Both the position numbers and the translations under genes were made by a program. Shown in pieces: positions 54,127 to 54,164 of a stretch of DNA of 54,164 bases. Origin of the DNA: Geobacter argillaceus (GTDB lineage Bacteria; Desulfobacterota; Desulfuromonadia; Geobacterales; DSM-12255); NCBI RefSeq assembly GCF_007830735.1, contig NZ_VLLN01000027.1, positions 1 through 54,164 of the forward strand. Reading direction: 5' to 3'. The notes under the pieces were generated by a model. That model was not told where the DNA came from and ran no database searches. It worked only from the letters and a program-made list of their open reading frames with translations. How positions within the stretch are numbered: the first letter of the stretch is position 1; every line of letters starts with the position of its first letter.

Positions 54127-54164
54127 TTGAAGTTCTTTGATAATTAAGCTATTTTGCTATGCAA

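Overview
The window looks like a chromosomal segment of a Geobacter-type deltaproteobacterium (Desulfuromonadota; genus inferred, not proven). The reasons are high GC, a GEMM-I riboswitch with the cGAMP-type adenine, a large NAD-glutamate dehydrogenase, an ETF:menaquinone oxidoreductase-like Fe-S membrane protein, abundant chemosensory proteins and many palindromic intergenic repeats. No rRNA, tRNA, CRISPR array, prophage or intact transposase gene was seen.

Layout. 1-786: start of a minus-strand gene and a frameshifted secreted-protein gene. 941-3231: ribosomal operon rpsF-rpsR-DUF2232-rplI with a candidate S6:S18 leader. 3294-4609: hisI and long-form hisG. 4730-6048: small secreted or membrane proteins of unknown function. 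6254-12692 (minus): signalling operon of a three-receiver hybrid kinase, CheR, CheB and a receiver-kinase, behind a good sigma70-like promoter. 12775-12957: a 183-bp MITE-like element. 13019-16658: PilZ protein, then a GGQ release-factor-like protein coupled by an ATGA overlap to mutS2. 16663-18761: small proteins, an FMN-binding protein, and an outer-membrane barrel gene behind a cGAMP-type riboswitch. 18994-22342: NAD-glutamate dehydrogenase and a DUF2442 protein.

22452-39190 (minus) is an acyl-CoA catabolic region: icmF (isobutyryl-CoA mutase), a two-hotdog thioesterase, an M24 peptidase, thiolase, hydroxyacyl-CoA dehydrogenase, crotonase, acyl-CoA dehydrogenase, the Fe-S quinone reductase, a class III CoA-transferase, a second acyl-CoA dehydrogenase and a two-subunit CoA-transferase. 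Together these can carry isobutyryl- or butyryl-CoA to acetyl-CoA and pass electrons to quinone; EtfAB is not in the window. 39619-49618 (plus) holds a LivGHMJF-type ABC importer with an acyl-CoA synthetase gene inside it, a MerR regulator, a universal stress protein and an MFS transporter, which reads as uptake and activation of an organic acid. The icmF and thiolase promoters share an almost identical 21-bp element lying partly in the -35/-10 spacer, and the MerR protein is the obvious candidate to bind it.

49635-52831: NTF2-like protein, a chemoreceptor and a stand-alone CZB zinc-binding protein. 53128-54126: AT-richer end with two unfamiliar minus-strand genes, one a GYF_2-type membrane protein, probably acquired.

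At least four families of palindromic repeats sit in the gaps of the catabolic and transport operons; in three places the end of an element supplies the stop codon of the gene before it.
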